The notes under the pieces are model-generated. The model saw only the letters and a list, made by a program, of their open reading frames with translations, ran no database searches and had not been told where the DNA came from. Made by a program: the position numbers and the translations under genes. Below, piece by piece: positions 46,039 to 57,420 of a stretch of DNA of 64,000 bases (its first letter is position 1; every line of letters starts with the position of its first letter). The DNA is from Anisodus tanguticus (lineage: Eukaryota; Streptophyta; Magnoliopsida; Solanales; Solanaceae), in contig CM067551.1 in NCBI GenBank assembly GCA_034509755.1, positions 12,334,501 to 12,398,500 of the forward strand, written 5' to 3'.

Positions 46039-46689
46039 TTTAATTATGATAATAAATAATTAAAGATAATAAAATTAAGTGCACTAAATAAAATAAACAG
46101 ACAATAATAATTTAATGAAGGAACGAATGTACCAAACGCCGACGTAATGTCGACGTGTAATCGAGAGGTTGAAAATTGAAACTTTGCTCGATGGAAGATC
46201 CTCAAGCTAGTTGCCAACTTCACTCCCAATTTCCAAATGAATAAATAAAATTGAATATTTAGTAAACAATGTAGACTTGTAGAGAGATATATTGAGAGAC
46301 TGTAGGAAGATTTGTGAGAAAGATGAAGAGAAAATGAGTTATTTATAGTTGAAAAATTGGGTTAAAGTGTAAATATAATAACTTATGGGTTAAAAATAAA
46401 TATTAAGGGGTAAGGGGAGGGGGGGAGGCCAAAAATGGTTGTTGCACAACGGCCAAAATATAAAATGGTCGTTGGTGCAACGGTTATATTTGCAAAGGGG
46501 GACATACGGGCGGGATCGGGGCGGGCTCGGGATTGGCAGGACTGGGGCGGGCCGGGACGGGTCGGGACGAGACATTGTCCCGTCCCGGTTCGAGTCCCGC
46601 TACCGATTTTTTTTTAATACGCGGGTTCGGGGCTGTGTGGGGGCGGGACCGGCCCGTCCCGGCCCACTAGCCAGCCTTAATTTTTTGTA

Positions 46690-46957
46690 ATGAAAAAGTC
46701 ACTCTAACTTTTATTAAGTATCATAAAATTGATTTATGTCCATTGTTGTGATGCCTCCTTATAAAAATATCTACTAAACGTGCAAACTTATCTTTCAGGA
46801 GAAGTGTTGATTTTCACAGTAATAGTCGTGATCAGTTGTTTGCCGAAATAAGTGAATAAAGAAGATTAGAATTATGACTCAGCTAGGATGTTACATTAAT
46901 TGCTTTACATTGCTCATGTACGCAATCAGATTGATATATAAGCTCCCAACAATTAAG
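46690..46957. other. Short intergenic stretch
   Basis: No recognised feature between hAT-1 and the second Au-like SINE. Confidence 0.5.
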
Positions 46958-47150
46958 ATAAAAGGCAAGTCGGGTGCATTAAGCTCACGCTATGCGTGGG
47001 TTTCAGGAAAGGGCCGGACCACAAGAGTCAATTGTACGCAGTTTTACCCCGTGTTTTTGCAAAATGCTGTCTCCATGGCTCGAACCCGTGACCTCCTGAT
47101 TACATGATAATAACTTTATCAGTTACGCCGAGACTTCCCTTCCTCTCCAT
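46958..47150 (-). mobile_element. Au-like SINE, second copy
   Basis: On the minus strand: A-box-like GCGTAACTGATAAAG, B box GGGTTCGAGCC, then GGTCCGGCCC and the body near the 3' end with GCTTAATGCACCCGACTTGCC. Short direct repeats AATTAAG lie at 46951-46957 and 47151-47157. This copy keeps the 3' terminal motif better than the one at 19847. Confidence 0.88.
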
Positions 47151-47785
47151 AATTAAGTTCTGATGATAATATACTCCTTTACATTAGCTAATTAGGAGCT
47201 ACTTGGTTCTGTTGGACATTCTAATACTCTACAGCTTTTAGACCAATTGCATGTCTTTACACATCATTATTCTTAGTACTAATATACTAGCTCATCTCTA
47301 AAAGCTTCCCACTAAACTAAGAATTTTCTCCAGCAGAATCAAGGAATAATATCTGTCTTTCAGACCCCTCACTACAGTAGGCAAAAATGTTTAATTATAT
47401 AGTTATTTGCAAAGATTCAGGTACTATAGTTATCGATGGCTCCTATTCGTCAATGCATAGTATAAGTGGTCAAAATCGGCTGATTTAAGCAAATGTCCTT
47501 TTTAAGGCTATTATTTAGATTTTTTTTCTATATTTTTAAAGGCGGTTCAAATATAGCTCTTGAAAATTATTCTTCTGGACAACGTTAGACTCTGGGATCT
47601 CATATATTGCTCAACTTTATAAACAAAACATCGAATTGTCGTCTAATGTCTACATTAACTTAAATAATTTTACACTATTCTCTCATAAAGTTTTCAATTT
47701 GCTAAAAAAAATCTTTAAACTGTGATCTAAAAAGTTTATAAATCGAAACGGAACAATAGGTGAAAATTTCTAGTCAAGCTCAGCA
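47151..47785. other. Upstream region of GRX-3 with dispersed repeat copy B
   Basis: No gene. Copy B of the repeat seen at 19327-19530 covers about 47490-47760 and replaces the expected N-terminal half of GRX-3. Confidence 0.5.
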
Positions 47786-48298
47786 GTTCATGAACTGGAC
47801 CAAGATACAAGAGGAAATGAAATGGAGTGGGCCTTGAGAAGCCGCCTAGGCTGCAATCTTTGTGTTCGTAAGGACACTAGCGTGCCCAGAATTAGGATTA
47901 TGTTGATTATTTATCTTACAAGCATTGACCTAAAGAATTATGCATTCAATTGCTTGAACTAAAAATAACCAGAAGAATATATAATATATTTATGATTCAT
48001 GTACCATATGTGTATCTAATCAGTTTATATCTATGTATCGTCGATCTATAATCTATGTATACTGGCTAAAAAATATATCATCTCAGCCTATTGTATTTTT
48101 TTATAGAAAAATATATTTACATACATATATAAAAAAAACAAAAAGAATTGTAGCTGTGTCGGGATGACAGTCGTCTCTAAAGAGTGGCTCTCCTATTGGA
48201 TGGACATTTCATTGGCTCAGCTAAGGATGTTATGTCTCTTATCTTGATGGATCTCAAGAAGAAATGCTTACGAATGCAAACTCTATATGGATCTAATT
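47786..48298 (+). pseudogene. GRX-3: fragmentary CC-type glutaredoxin
   Basis: Two pieces of a glutaredoxin like GRX-2. The first (47786-47870) encodes VHELDQDTRGNEMEWALRS, then an extra Arg codon, then LGCNLCV. About 320 bases of unrelated sequence follow. The second (about 48190-48298) encodes LLDGHFIGSAKDVMSL, then a frameshift, then the NANSIWI-like C-terminus before TAA. The N-terminal 40 residues, including the CCxC active site, are absent. It keeps the HELDQD segment that GRX-2 has lost. The gene is dead. Confidence 0.9.
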
Positions 48299-48864
48299 AC
48301 ATATTGCTTCGAGGCCCAAAATCATCTTTTGTCAAAGCAGCTTTGGGCTGTCAACTTATATATACCAACTTTTTTTACCAGCTTTTATTTGATAAAATTG
48401 CATGATTTAGTTAAATGGCTAGGTCTTTAATATTTTCCCTTCAAATGGATTAATCCTTAATTTTTATTTTATAGCCGTCAAATTTATGCCTAGTGAGACA
48501 TAAGTTTTTTAAGGGCAGAAATCATGGAAGGCGTAACTTGTTTAATAATATAATGCGAAAATACGGACTTATGCCAAGTGAAAAATTCTTTATTATGAGG
48601 GACAAAAATTAAAGACCAACACAAAATGGGGCACAAGTGAACCATCTTTATTTTTGTCCTTTGAACTTTATGAAAATATACTTACATATATGCTATTAGC
48701 ATAGACGAATTAAGGATTTGAACTTTATGGATTTGATTTCAAAATTTTATATTAAATTATTCGATTTACTGATTCAAACTCTATTATTTGTACTAATAAT
48801 TTAATTATTATTTTATAGAATTGGAACTAAAGCTATTGGGTTTTGGATGAACCCATACCTATTA
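48299..48864. other. Intergenic sequence
   Basis: No recognised gene, RNA or element. Confidence 0.5.
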
Positions 48865-49127
48865 CTCCCTTCGATTTAAAATAAGTGTTCACTTAGTCTT
48901 TTACACATCACTTAAGAAAATACTAACTCCTATAACTTTTTTAGATATTTTGATTAAACTATCCTTAATTAAACACTATCTAATTAATATATAGTTTATT
49001 GATTATATAAGAACTCACTTATCTAAGTTTGAAAGAAAATAATTATTTCCTTCCTGATTATATAAGTGACACTTATTTTGAACCAAAATAAAAAGACTAA
49101 ATAGACACTTATTATTAACGGGAGGGG
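48865..49127. mobile_element. Stowaway-like MITE, second copy
   Basis: Left end CTCCCTTCGATTTAAAATAAG and right end (complement CCCCTCCCGTTAATAATAAG) are inverted and share AAGTG and TTTAGTCTTTT further in. TA flanks both ends (48863-48864, 49128-49129). 263 bases, no coding capacity. Confidence 0.85.
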
Positions 49128-49129
49128 TA

Positions 49130-49919
49130 CCGTACATCTAATCCCTCGATACTGGGTGCTCATGCACCTACTGTTGTGACTCAAAACACAATATTCTGAT
49201 ATAAGAAATTAATAATAGCATACAAATGTATTGACTGAGTACCCAATCTCAAGAAATAACCACTCTAGTTTAATATTCACATATTAAAATTCATTTGATA
49301 GTGTAAATAAAGAGCCATATGCTTTGTCGAAATGGATGATAATGGAAACGTCAATTAGGGGACGTTTAAGATTTCATCTGTCAATGGTTCGATATTTTGA
49401 GGCTCTTTTTAATTTTCTCCTATTTGCTATCTGTAAGAATGTATTCTAATGTCACATGCATAAACCTGTAGCTGAAGCAAAAGGGACCTATCTTTTCTTC
49501 TTTCTCCATTCTTTTTTTTTATATTCAACTTTCCGGCTTACACCAGACTATTTCTGGAGATAGTAGTCCCGGTTCCTCGGCATTACTACTAGTAAATCGC
49601 GAGATGCGTCTGAATGACCAAGGTTTGAGAACAGAGCAACTGATATCACCTACAAGGTCGTACTCCAGAAGAGAGCAAATTGCTCCCACCAGGGTTCGAA
49701 TTCACGCTGCAGTCCTCCAGCTGGATTTTAAGTTTCCCTCCTTTGCAATCCAGCTATGCCCGGGGACCTTCTTTCTGCATTCTTTGTCCCATTTTTCCTA
49801 CACTTAACTCGAAAGAAACATTATCTGAGCTTCAAATTGAGAAATTGTATACTTTAGGCTGCTCCTACCTTTGCTACTATCAATTGTCTTGTACTTGCCA
49901 TTAATTTTAACAGTTACTG
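49130..49919. other. Intergenic sequence
   Basis: No gene recognised. GGGTTCGAATTC near 49694 looks like a Pol III B box, but no matching A box or SINE body was found. Confidence 0.5.
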
Positions 49920-50187
49920 CACTACTAGAAATACAGGTTTTTTACACCGACATTCAATAGGAAATTTATGCTATAAAACATGATTTTTTCACTTAATTTT
50001 CATCGAACCAGCTCACTAGGAAAACGCATGGTGAGAAACAGGTTCCATTGAAACGATGGGAAGCTTCTTGATTTTTCTGTGTAGAAACACTATTATTTAG
50101 ATTTTTTCCACCGACATTCAACGGAAAATAGCCACCAAACATTTTTCAGTGGAAAATTAGCGGGAAAACAAAGATTTTTAGTAGTAG
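49920..50187. mobile_element. Small CACTA-like element
   Basis: Begins CACTACTAGAAATAC and ends GATTTTTAGTAGTAG, nearly the inverted complement. ACCGACATTCAA occurs at both subterminal regions (about 49948 and 50113), as expected for En/Spm-type subterminal repeats. The last bases deviate from TAGTG and no clear 3-base target duplication was found. Confidence 0.6.
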
Positions 50188-50288
50188 TCAAGCCTAGATT
50201 GAAGGAATACTTAGGGGAAAAGGTCATACTTTAGAGAGTTGAAAATAAGTATAAATTCGGATATTCTGAATAGGGGAATCTTCATGTG

Positions 50289-50459
50289 CAGGGGCGGAGC
50301 TAGGTAGGCATAATGGAGTTTATCCGAATATTCTTGGCGAAAAATTATAGTGTATACACAAGATTAAAATTATTTTTTTATGTATATATAGTATATGTTG
50401 AACTTCCTTGACTTCTTATATTTTTTAACGCCTAGATAAAAATTCTGACTCCCCCACTG
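50289..50459. mobile_element. Small hAT-type MITE
   Basis: Ends CAGGGGCGGAGCTAGG and (complement) CAGTGGGGGAGTCAG are inverted. Flanks TTCATGTG (50281-50288) and TTCATCTA (50460-50467) share the first five bases. The 171-base, AT-rich body resembles an abundant solanaceous element type beginning CAGGGGCGGAGC, from memory. Confidence 0.7.
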
Positions 50460-51155
50460 TTCATCTACTGACAAGAAATAACCCGATGAACTGGAAAATT
50501 TAGTAGTCAAGGAAAAAGAAAGCTAAAGTAATGTCCGTAGTAGCCGCAAGTGAAATAGAAGCAACCTAAATTAACTGTGCAGACGTGCAGGGAGGCTTGA
50601 TTGTTTACCTTTAGCTTTGTTACTATGATTTAAAATTACGTTCATTATATTTTAGGTTGGAGCTCTATTACAATCGAGTAAGGGTGGGTATAAAACATGT
50701 TGAATTGAAAAAATCGAATCGAATCGGCGATATCCTTTCTCTAAATTTAAACCCTAAAAGTCTAGATCTGTTCATAACGAGAATACATTCGAGGCACCGA
50801 CCCGACGTCCTGTTCACTGCCACCACAAAAGGTAAATCCAATTCCTTTACTCATTTCTTTCTCTCGTTTGGGATTGTAATCATAAAGGAATAAATTAAAT
50901 AAATTCTAGTAAAACATGACTACTATTTTATTTCAGTTAAGTTAAAATTTTGATTTTTGTTTCATGCTATGTTTGAACCATGTTTGTCGAAACATTATGG
51001 AGAAGCTATGACTTAGGCGTTTTGTATTCACTGATGTTGTTAAAGTCATGTTCGACCGTTCATTGCTCTAAGTTTAAGGTCATTTTTTACTGTGTATTAT
51101 CTAAAATATGAATGATAAATGTTTGACAAAATGCTCATGAACTCTCTATTGTAGA

Positions 51156-51582
51156 ATGGAAGACAATTTGGATGATGGAACAGAAGAGGTGAAACGAAAC
51201 GATGAGGAAAAATTGAGATCAAAAGTTTGGAATTTTTTTACTAAGCTACTTGGAGGAAAGAAAGCCAAATGTCATTTTTGCCGTAAAGATTATGCTTGCG
51301 ATAGCTCGTTAGTTGGGACAACTAATTTAAGGAACCACTTGGGTAGATGCAAAGTGAACAAGAAATCGAAGTTTGAAGAGGATAAGAATCAAAAAGTACT
51401 AACTCGTGATAAGGGTAAGAACAATTATAAAGTTATATTTGTGGGGTTTAATAAAGATGCTTGTAGAGCCGCACTTGTGAAATTGATTATTAAGGATGAG
51501 TTAGCTTTTAGATTTGTGGAAAGTCCTAATGATCCGAATTTTGATCTTTTGGGTTGGTGGAAGATGTATTCGTCTAGGTATC
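51156..51582 (+). pseudogene. hAT-2 transposase remnant, N-terminal part
   Basis: ATG 51156. A BED-type zinc finger with Cys39, Cys42, His61 and Cys65 follows an acidic start. The segment DACRAALVKLIIKDELAFRFVE, normal at the start of the hAT core, is joined directly to DPNFDLLGWWKMYSSRY, which belongs to the C-terminal dimerisation domain. The whole RNase H-like core is missing. The reading frame across the deletion is open, so before the retrotransposon insertion a short BED-plus-dimerisation protein may have been encoded, although later frameshifts in the 3' part leave this open. Confidence 0.88.
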
Positions 51583-52166
51583 TGTCACGCCCCGACTTTT
51601 CTCAAGTCTTTCTTTAGGACGTGATGGCACCTGGACAACTATCCCTTTCCAGGCGAACCATTTACTTCATTTTCTTCCTAAATTAGACAGGTATTTGCGG
51701 AATATTATATTTAATAATCAATTTGAAGTTCACGAAGAACAATCTCATGTGGGGCATTCCCTGAGATAATAAAACTTAATTCTTTAAACAAACTTAGTCT
51801 AGAGTAACTTTCACCAAATCCGAAATAATGGATTGGTGGTACGATGAGGCTGCGGGACGATCGCTAGCCCTCTTGCGGAGCTTTTCCTCTATCGCGCCTT
51901 CCTGAAATATGTTAAATAAAATAGTCAGCCCTACCATCAGGGGCTGAGTGAGAATCTCACCTTACAATCCAAAGTAACCTCACAATATTTTTAACTACAA
52001 TCATATTATAAGAAAATAATAAGCATGTTGAAATAAACAGATTACAACCCTTTTATTAAATAAATCAATAAATATTCACGAGCAAAATTTTCTCTCCACT
52101 CGTCTTTAAAAAAAACAACTAAGTTTAATCAGTACTCCTGCTTTTTCCCATATAACATATTATACA

Positions 52167-52340
52167 TTTGTTGGGGTACGTGCAACCCGGTCCAGTGCAT
52201 TTATATATTTGTTGCGGTACATGCAACCCGATCCAGTGCATTAATATATTTGTTGCGGTACGTGCAACCCGATCCAATGCATATATATATATTTGTTGCG
52301 GTCCGTGCAACCCGATCCAATGCATTTATTTATTTGTTTA
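52167..52340 (-). repeat. About four 40-base repeats in chromovirus LTR
   Basis: Units of TTTGTTGCGGTACGTGCAAC followed by CCGATCCAATGCAT-like text and TATATA, with small changes between copies. The matching array in the other LTR (60083-60290) includes a much longer TA run (60197-60242). Confidence 0.9.
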
Positions 52341-52420
52341 AATATGTCATATGTTCAAAAGGCTCAAATAATAATTCCTTCCTTCAATATTTCGCCCTTT
52401 TTACTTGTAAGGGTTACAAC

Positions 52421-53010
52421 TCTCAAACCATAAGTCAGATTTATCCCCATAAAGTCTCAAACTGTCGAGGACAGAGTAATCTATAACTTTTATTCAGCAC
52501 AGTCTTTCATATGCTTTACCTATTTGTACAGTTGTTACGTTATACATTCTGCCCTTTCAGACTTTGGTTGATCCGAGGCAGAATGTATAAACAACGATAA
52601 GTCTCAAACCGTAAGTCGTATTTATCCCCGTAAAGTCTCAAAATATCTAGGACAGAGTAATCTATAACTTTTATTCAGCACAATCTTTCATATGATTTAC
52701 CTATTTATACAATTTTTATGTTATACATTCTGCCCTTCCAGACTTCAGTTGATCCGAGGCAGAATGTTTAAACAACGATAACTCTCAAACCGTATGTCAG
52801 ATTTATCCTCGTAAAGTCTCAAACTGTCGAGGACAGAGTAATATATAACTTTTATTCAGTACAATATTTCATATGCTTCACCTATTTGTACAGTTTTTAC
52901 GTTATACATTCTGCCCTTACAGACTTCGATTGATCTGAGGCAGAATGTTTAAACAGAGATAACTATCAAACCTTAAGTCGGATTTATCCCCGTAAAGTCT
53001 CAAACTGACC
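52421..53010 (-). repeat. 181-base tandem repeats, 3.3 copies
   Basis: TCTCAAACC (or TATCAAACC) starts units at 52421, 52602, 52783 and 52964, exactly 181 bases apart. Each holds GTCGAGGACAGAGTAATC-like text and the inverted pair ATTCTGCC/GGCAGAAT, able to form a hairpin. The fourth unit is partial. The sister LTR has only 2.3 copies. Confidence 0.95.
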
Positions 53011-53498
53011 GTAACAGAAATATGTACAACTCTGTAAAATTTCATCCAATTCTAACAAGCATAGCCCAGTATAACAGATTACAATTGCACAATCAAAACT
53101 AGTTATTAAACAAATCATAACTTTCATGCTCATTCTTTCAATAGCCGGATTATATTCTAACTTAAAAATAAAGGATTTTACTAAGAACTTTGAGTGAGAA
53201 AACTCACCTTTGTTGCTTCGTAATTGCGAACAAAACCTCAACTTCAACTTATTCTTCAACCAAACATTTTTGGGACTCCTTAATTGCTCTCTTTAATCCT
53301 TTTTTTTTTCACTGTGTTTTGTTTCTGATTTTTGTATTTACCTTTTTGTTGTGTTTTATATAAAAGTGTATATGTGTGTGTGTTGTGTCGTGTGAGTAGT
53401 TGCACGAATTTTGGGATGTGAGGGAGTGGAAGAAGGGGTTGAGGGAGAGGGGTTTTAGGGACGTGCGTGTATGTGTTATTTTTTTTTTTTTTTTACAG

Positions 53499-53718
53499 GA
53501 CTTTACATTCTCCCCTCCTTAAACAACATTCGTCCTCGAATGTGAGTAAGGTCGTAACCTATGCACATAGACATGCAAACTGCACACACATGAAACACAA
53601 CTTCCAAGACTTTACATTCTCCCCTCCTTAAACAACATTCGGCCTCGAATGTGGATAAGGTCGTAACACAAGCACATAGACACACAAACTGCACACACAT
53701 GAAACATAACTAAACACA
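53499..53718 (-). repeat. Tandem duplication of polypurine tract and LTR edge
   Basis: GACTTTACATTCTCCCCTCC occurs at 53499 and 53609, and the following 90 bases are duplicated as well (period 110). The unit spans the last nine LTR bases, the polypurine tract and the CATTCG-CCTCGAATG motif. Confidence 0.93.
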
Positions 53719-53728
53719 TTTTATTACC

Positions 53729-54028
53729 TTACTCAAACAGGAAAGGATATTTGATTTTCATCGCGTCTTCGGCTTCCCAGGTTACTTCTTTTGTGGAGTG
53801 ATTTCCCCATAGGACCTTCACGGATACAATATCTTTATTCCTAAGACGTTTAATCTGTCTATTCAATATTTCTACCGGCATTTCTTCATATTGAAGCTCT
53901 TCATTCAGGATTATTTCTTGGGGTTGGATGACGTGACTTGGATCATGCAAGTATTTTCGTAACATTGACACATGAAACACCGGATGCACCGCTTCTAATT
54001 CTTGTGGAAGGGCTAGTTCGTAAGCCAC
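53729..54028 (-). pseudogene. Chromovirus integrase C-terminus and chromodomain
   Basis: The minus frame reads HPVFHVSMLRKYLHDP, then a chromodomain-like stretch VEILNRQIKRLRNKDIVSVKVLWGN, STKEVTWEAEDAMKIKYPFLF, ending at a stop at 53729. Chromodomains at the integrase end are the hallmark of chromoviruses and are thought to steer integration to chromatin. Two of the usual aromatic cage positions cannot be judged by eye. A frameshift near 54020 separates it from the upstream integrase frame. Confidence 0.9.
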
Positions 54029-55324
54029 ATTCCCACTCTTCGTAAGATCTCATATGGTCCAATAAACCTTGGGCTCAGTTTTCCTTTCTTGCCAAATCGC
54101 ATCACTCCCTTCATTGGAGAGACTTTTAAAAACACTTTCTCCCTTTCTTGAAATTTGAGATCTCTTTTGCGATGATCCGCATAAGACTTATGGCGGCTAT
54201 GAGCTGTCTTTATCCGCTCCCGAATTATCTGAACTTTATCGTTTGTTTCTTGAATGACTTCGGGTCCGAACAGTAGTGTTTCGTCCACCTCGAACCACCC
54301 AAGTGGAGACCTACATTTTCGCTCATACAATGTTTCGAACGGAGCCATATGTATACTAGCATGAAAACTGTTGTTGTAGGCAAACTCAATTTAGACAAAG
54401 ATGGTCCAACCAGTTGCCCTGGAAGTCCAACACACAAGACCGCAGCATGTCCTCCAATGTTTGAATTGTTCGTTCAGCTTGTCCGTCGGTTTGCGGATGG
54501 AAAGCCGTACTCAACTTGACCTTTGTCCCGAGGCCCTGCTGGAAACTTTGCCAAAAGTGTGAGGTGAACTGGGAACCCCTATCCGAAATAATTTGCAATG
54601 GAATCCCGTGTAACCTCACTATTTCTTTCAAATAAATTTGTGCATACTGCGGTGCCCGATATGTAGTCTTGACTAGTAGGAAATTGGCTGACTTTGTAAG
54701 TCGATCTACAATCACCCATATAGAATCATAACAATCTCGTATTTTTGGTAGACCGGTCACAAAACCCATATGAATCGCCTCCCATTTCCACATGGGGACG
54801 CCAATGTCCTGAAGTAGGCCGCCGGGTTTTTGATGTTCGGCTTTCACCTGTTGACACGTAGGACATCTTCCGACAAACTCTGCAACATCTCTCTTCATTT
54901 CTTTCCACCAGTAATTTGTCTTGAGATCATGATACATTTTCGTTGATCCTGGATGAATGGAATACCTGGTATTGTGACCTTCGTCTAAGATCCTTCTTCT
55001 TAGATCCCTTACCTTAGGAACACATAACCTACCCTTATACCGAAGGGTACTATCATTTCCTCCTAATGTAAATTGTGAAGGTTTTCCTTGTTGAATCCTC
55101 TCCCGAAACTTAACAAATTCCATATCCTCAAACTGACTCTCTTTTATTTCTGAAGTTAAGGCAGACTGCGAGGTATCACGTACCACCACCCTACCTTCAC
55201 CGACCTCAGTTAAACTAATCCCGAGGTTCCCCAATTTTTGTACTGCACGAACAATACCTCTCTTTTGTACTGCCAAGTGGGCCAAACTGCCCATTGATCT
55301 CCTACTGAGTGCATCAGCCACCAC
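54013..55324 (-). pseudogene. Chromovirus integrase
   Basis: The zinc-binding HHCC region spans STKMYHDLKTNYWW to CPTCQQVK. The catalytic core shows the first Asp in IWVIVDRLTKSANF, the second in IISDRGSQF, and the Glu in GQAERTIQTLEDML, so the D,D-35-E triad is present. A stop and frameshift at about 54386 interrupts the core's end; the next frame resumes with MAPFETLYERKCRSPLGWFE and runs to 54013. Upstream text at 55324 is continuous with RNase H (VVADALSRR). Confidence 0.92.
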
Positions 55325-56569
55325 GTTTGCTTTTCCAGGATGGTAAAGAATGCTAAGGTCATAATCCTTAAGTAACTCTAACCATCCTCTTTGTCAGAGA
55401 TTCAAATCCTTTTGCGTGGTTATATACTGCAAACTCTTATAATCTGTAAATATATCTACATGCACCCTATACAAATAGTGTCTCAATATTCGTAAGGCAA
55501 ACACTACCGCGGCCAATTCCAAGTCATGAGTTGGATAATTCTTCTCATGTATCTTCAATTGTCGAGATGCATACGCAATAACTTTTCCAAATTGCATCAA
55601 GACACATCCTAACCCAACCCTAGAGGCATCACAATAGACTGTGAACCCTTCTTGTCCCGATGGTAAGGTTAGGACTGGTGCAGTAGTCAACAACTCCTTT
55701 AGTTTCTGAAAACTTATTTCACATGCATCTGACCACTGGTACTTAATCGCTTTTTGGGTCAATCGGGTCAAGGGAGCAGCAAGACTAGAAAAGCCTTCTA
55801 CAAATCTTCTATAATACCCAGTCAAACCCAAGAAACTCCTAACTTCTGTCGGAGTGGTAGGTTTTGGCCAGTTCTTCACTGCCTCTATCTTTTGGGGGTC
55901 TACCATAATTCCATCCCTTGACACAACATGGCCCAAGAAGGCTACTTTTTCCAACCAAAATTCACACTTTGAAAATTTAGCGTACAGTTTCTCTTGTTTC
56001 AAGGTTTGAAGCACTACCCTAAGATGTTCTTCGTGTTATTCAACACTCTTGCTGTAAATTAGGATATCATCTATGAATACAATCACGAACAAATCTAAGA
56101 ATGGTTTGAAGATTCTGTTCATGAGATCCATAAAAGTTGCTGGAGCATTGGTTAACCCGAAAAACATGACCAAGAACTCATAATGACCATATCGGGTTCT
56201 AAACGTTGTTTTGGATATATCATCCGTATTTATTTTCAGCTGATGATATCCTGAACGAACATCAATCTTGGAAAAATAACTGGCTCCTTGAAGTTGGTCA
56301 AAAAGATCATCGATTCTTGGTAATGGGTATCGGTTCTTGATCGTGACCTTATTGAGTTGTCGATAATCAATGCACATTTGGAGCGATCCATCTTTCTTCT
56401 TCACAAAAAGGACTGGTGCACCCCAGGGGGAAACACTAGGCATTATAAAACCTTTATTCAGAAGATCCTTCAATTGTTCTTTTAACTCTCTCAATTCATC
56501 TAGGGCCATTCGATATGGAGGAATAGAAATAGGTCTTGTACCCGAAATTAACTCTATAGCGAACTCCAC
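55325..56569 (-). pseudogene. Chromovirus reverse transcriptase and RNase H
   Basis: RT motifs in order: PYRMALDELRELKEQL, WGAPVLFVKKKDGS, CIDYRQLNKVT, SKIDVRSGYHQLKI, and the active-site box VFIDDILIYS. After a TAA stop (56036-56038) comes the connection region (FLGHVVSRDGI, RSFLGLTGYYRRFVEGF) and RNase H (FTVYCDASRVGLGCVLMQ, LELAAVVFALRILRHYLY, IFTDYKSLQYI). A TGA at 55394 follows DLNL, where relatives typically have Arg, so a CGA-to-TGA change is likely. Most catalytic residues remain intact. Confidence 0.93.
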
Positions 56570-56572
56570 TTC

Positions 56573-57420
56573 TCAATTCGGAGGAAGGCCCGGAAGATCT
56601 TCAGGAAAAACCTCTAGAAAATTTCGAACAATAGGGACATCTTGCACCGCTGGGGATTCTTTTTGGGTTTCTACTATATTAGCCAGATATGCGTACTCCA
56701 CTTTGTGACTTCTTAATAACTTTTGAGCCCTAAGATAGGAAATAAGCTGACGTGAGGATATTCCAATCTTACCCTTTATAACAACTTCTAGTTCCCCGGG
56801 AAAAGATAGTTTCACTATCTTTCGTCGGCAATCTAACATGGCATAACATGCTGACAACCAATCCATACCCAAAATGATGTCAAAATCTACCATATCAAGT
56901 AGTACTAGATTTACTATTGTTCCTCTGCCATTCACTTCTAATGAAAATTTTTTAACTACTTGAGAGGCCCAAACTGAGGCCCCTACGGGTGTCATAACCT
57001 CAAAAGGTTCACTTAAACAGGAAGGTTCTACATGTAAATTCTTAGCAAAACCCATTGACACATATGAAAATGTATCGGGATCGTATAATACAAATGCAGG
57101 AATACTCAAGACCAGCAAAATACCTGTGACCACCGCATTAGATGCCTCCGCCTCATTCCTCTGGGGCAAAGCGTAGAGCCGATTAGAATTGTTGGACTGT
57201 TGACCTTCCTGACCCTGTCGGAACTGGTTTCCCTGATTTCCCTTGTAGGCGGTTGTGGTTGCTTCTGACCTCCCATGAGAAAATTGAGTTTGGACTCTCC
57301 TCTTGCAATCTCTGGCATGGTGGCCTGGTTCTCTACAGTTGTAACATCCTTTTGGTGAGAACCAACATTCTCCAATATGTTTCTTCTGACAAACCTTACA
57401 AACCGGGTTGTCACCTCTTG
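56573..57420 (-). pseudogene. Chromovirus nucleocapsid knuckles and protease
   Basis: The in-frame sequence downstream of gag core has two cysteine motifs, CKVCQKKHIGEC (about 57404-57369) and CYNCREPGHHARDC (about 57347-57304), which bind RNA. The protease follows. Its active-site stretch, normally LFD-S-G, reads LYDPDTFSYVS, so the Asp is kept but Ser-Gly is lost and one residue is missing. The second hallmark LVLLDMVDFDIILGMDWL is present. The frame ends at a TGA (56573-56575) after LPGLPPN, right before RT. This protease is probably inactive. Confidence 0.9.

Larger units (their letters stand above)
43196..46681 (-). mobile_element. hAT-1: hAT transposon with broken transposase gene
   Basis: Left end TAGCTGGCCAGTGGGCCGGG and right end (complement GGCTGGCTAGTGGGCCGGG) are inverted. 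TTTTTGTA occurs at 43188-43195 and 46682-46689, a plausible 8-base duplication although part of it is a T run. GC-rich subterminal zones of GGGCGGG/GATCGGG words (43205-43405 and 46500-46670) flank the AT-rich gene. The transposase on the minus strand is split by frameshifts, so the element is not autonomous. Confidence 0.88.
51583..53507 (-). repeat. Chromovirus LTR (3' copy in element orientation)
   Basis: 1925 bases, TGTCACGCCCC...GACTTTACA on the + strand. It contains a short 40-base repeat array (52167-52340) and 3.3 copies of a 181-base unit (52421-53010). Otherwise it is very similar to 59500-61269. Confidence 0.95.

Noticed and set aside
49604..49760. B-box-like GGGTTCGAATTC suggesting a SINE or tRNA gene
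   Set aside because: No A box at the right distance, no cloverleaf and no flanking duplication were found.
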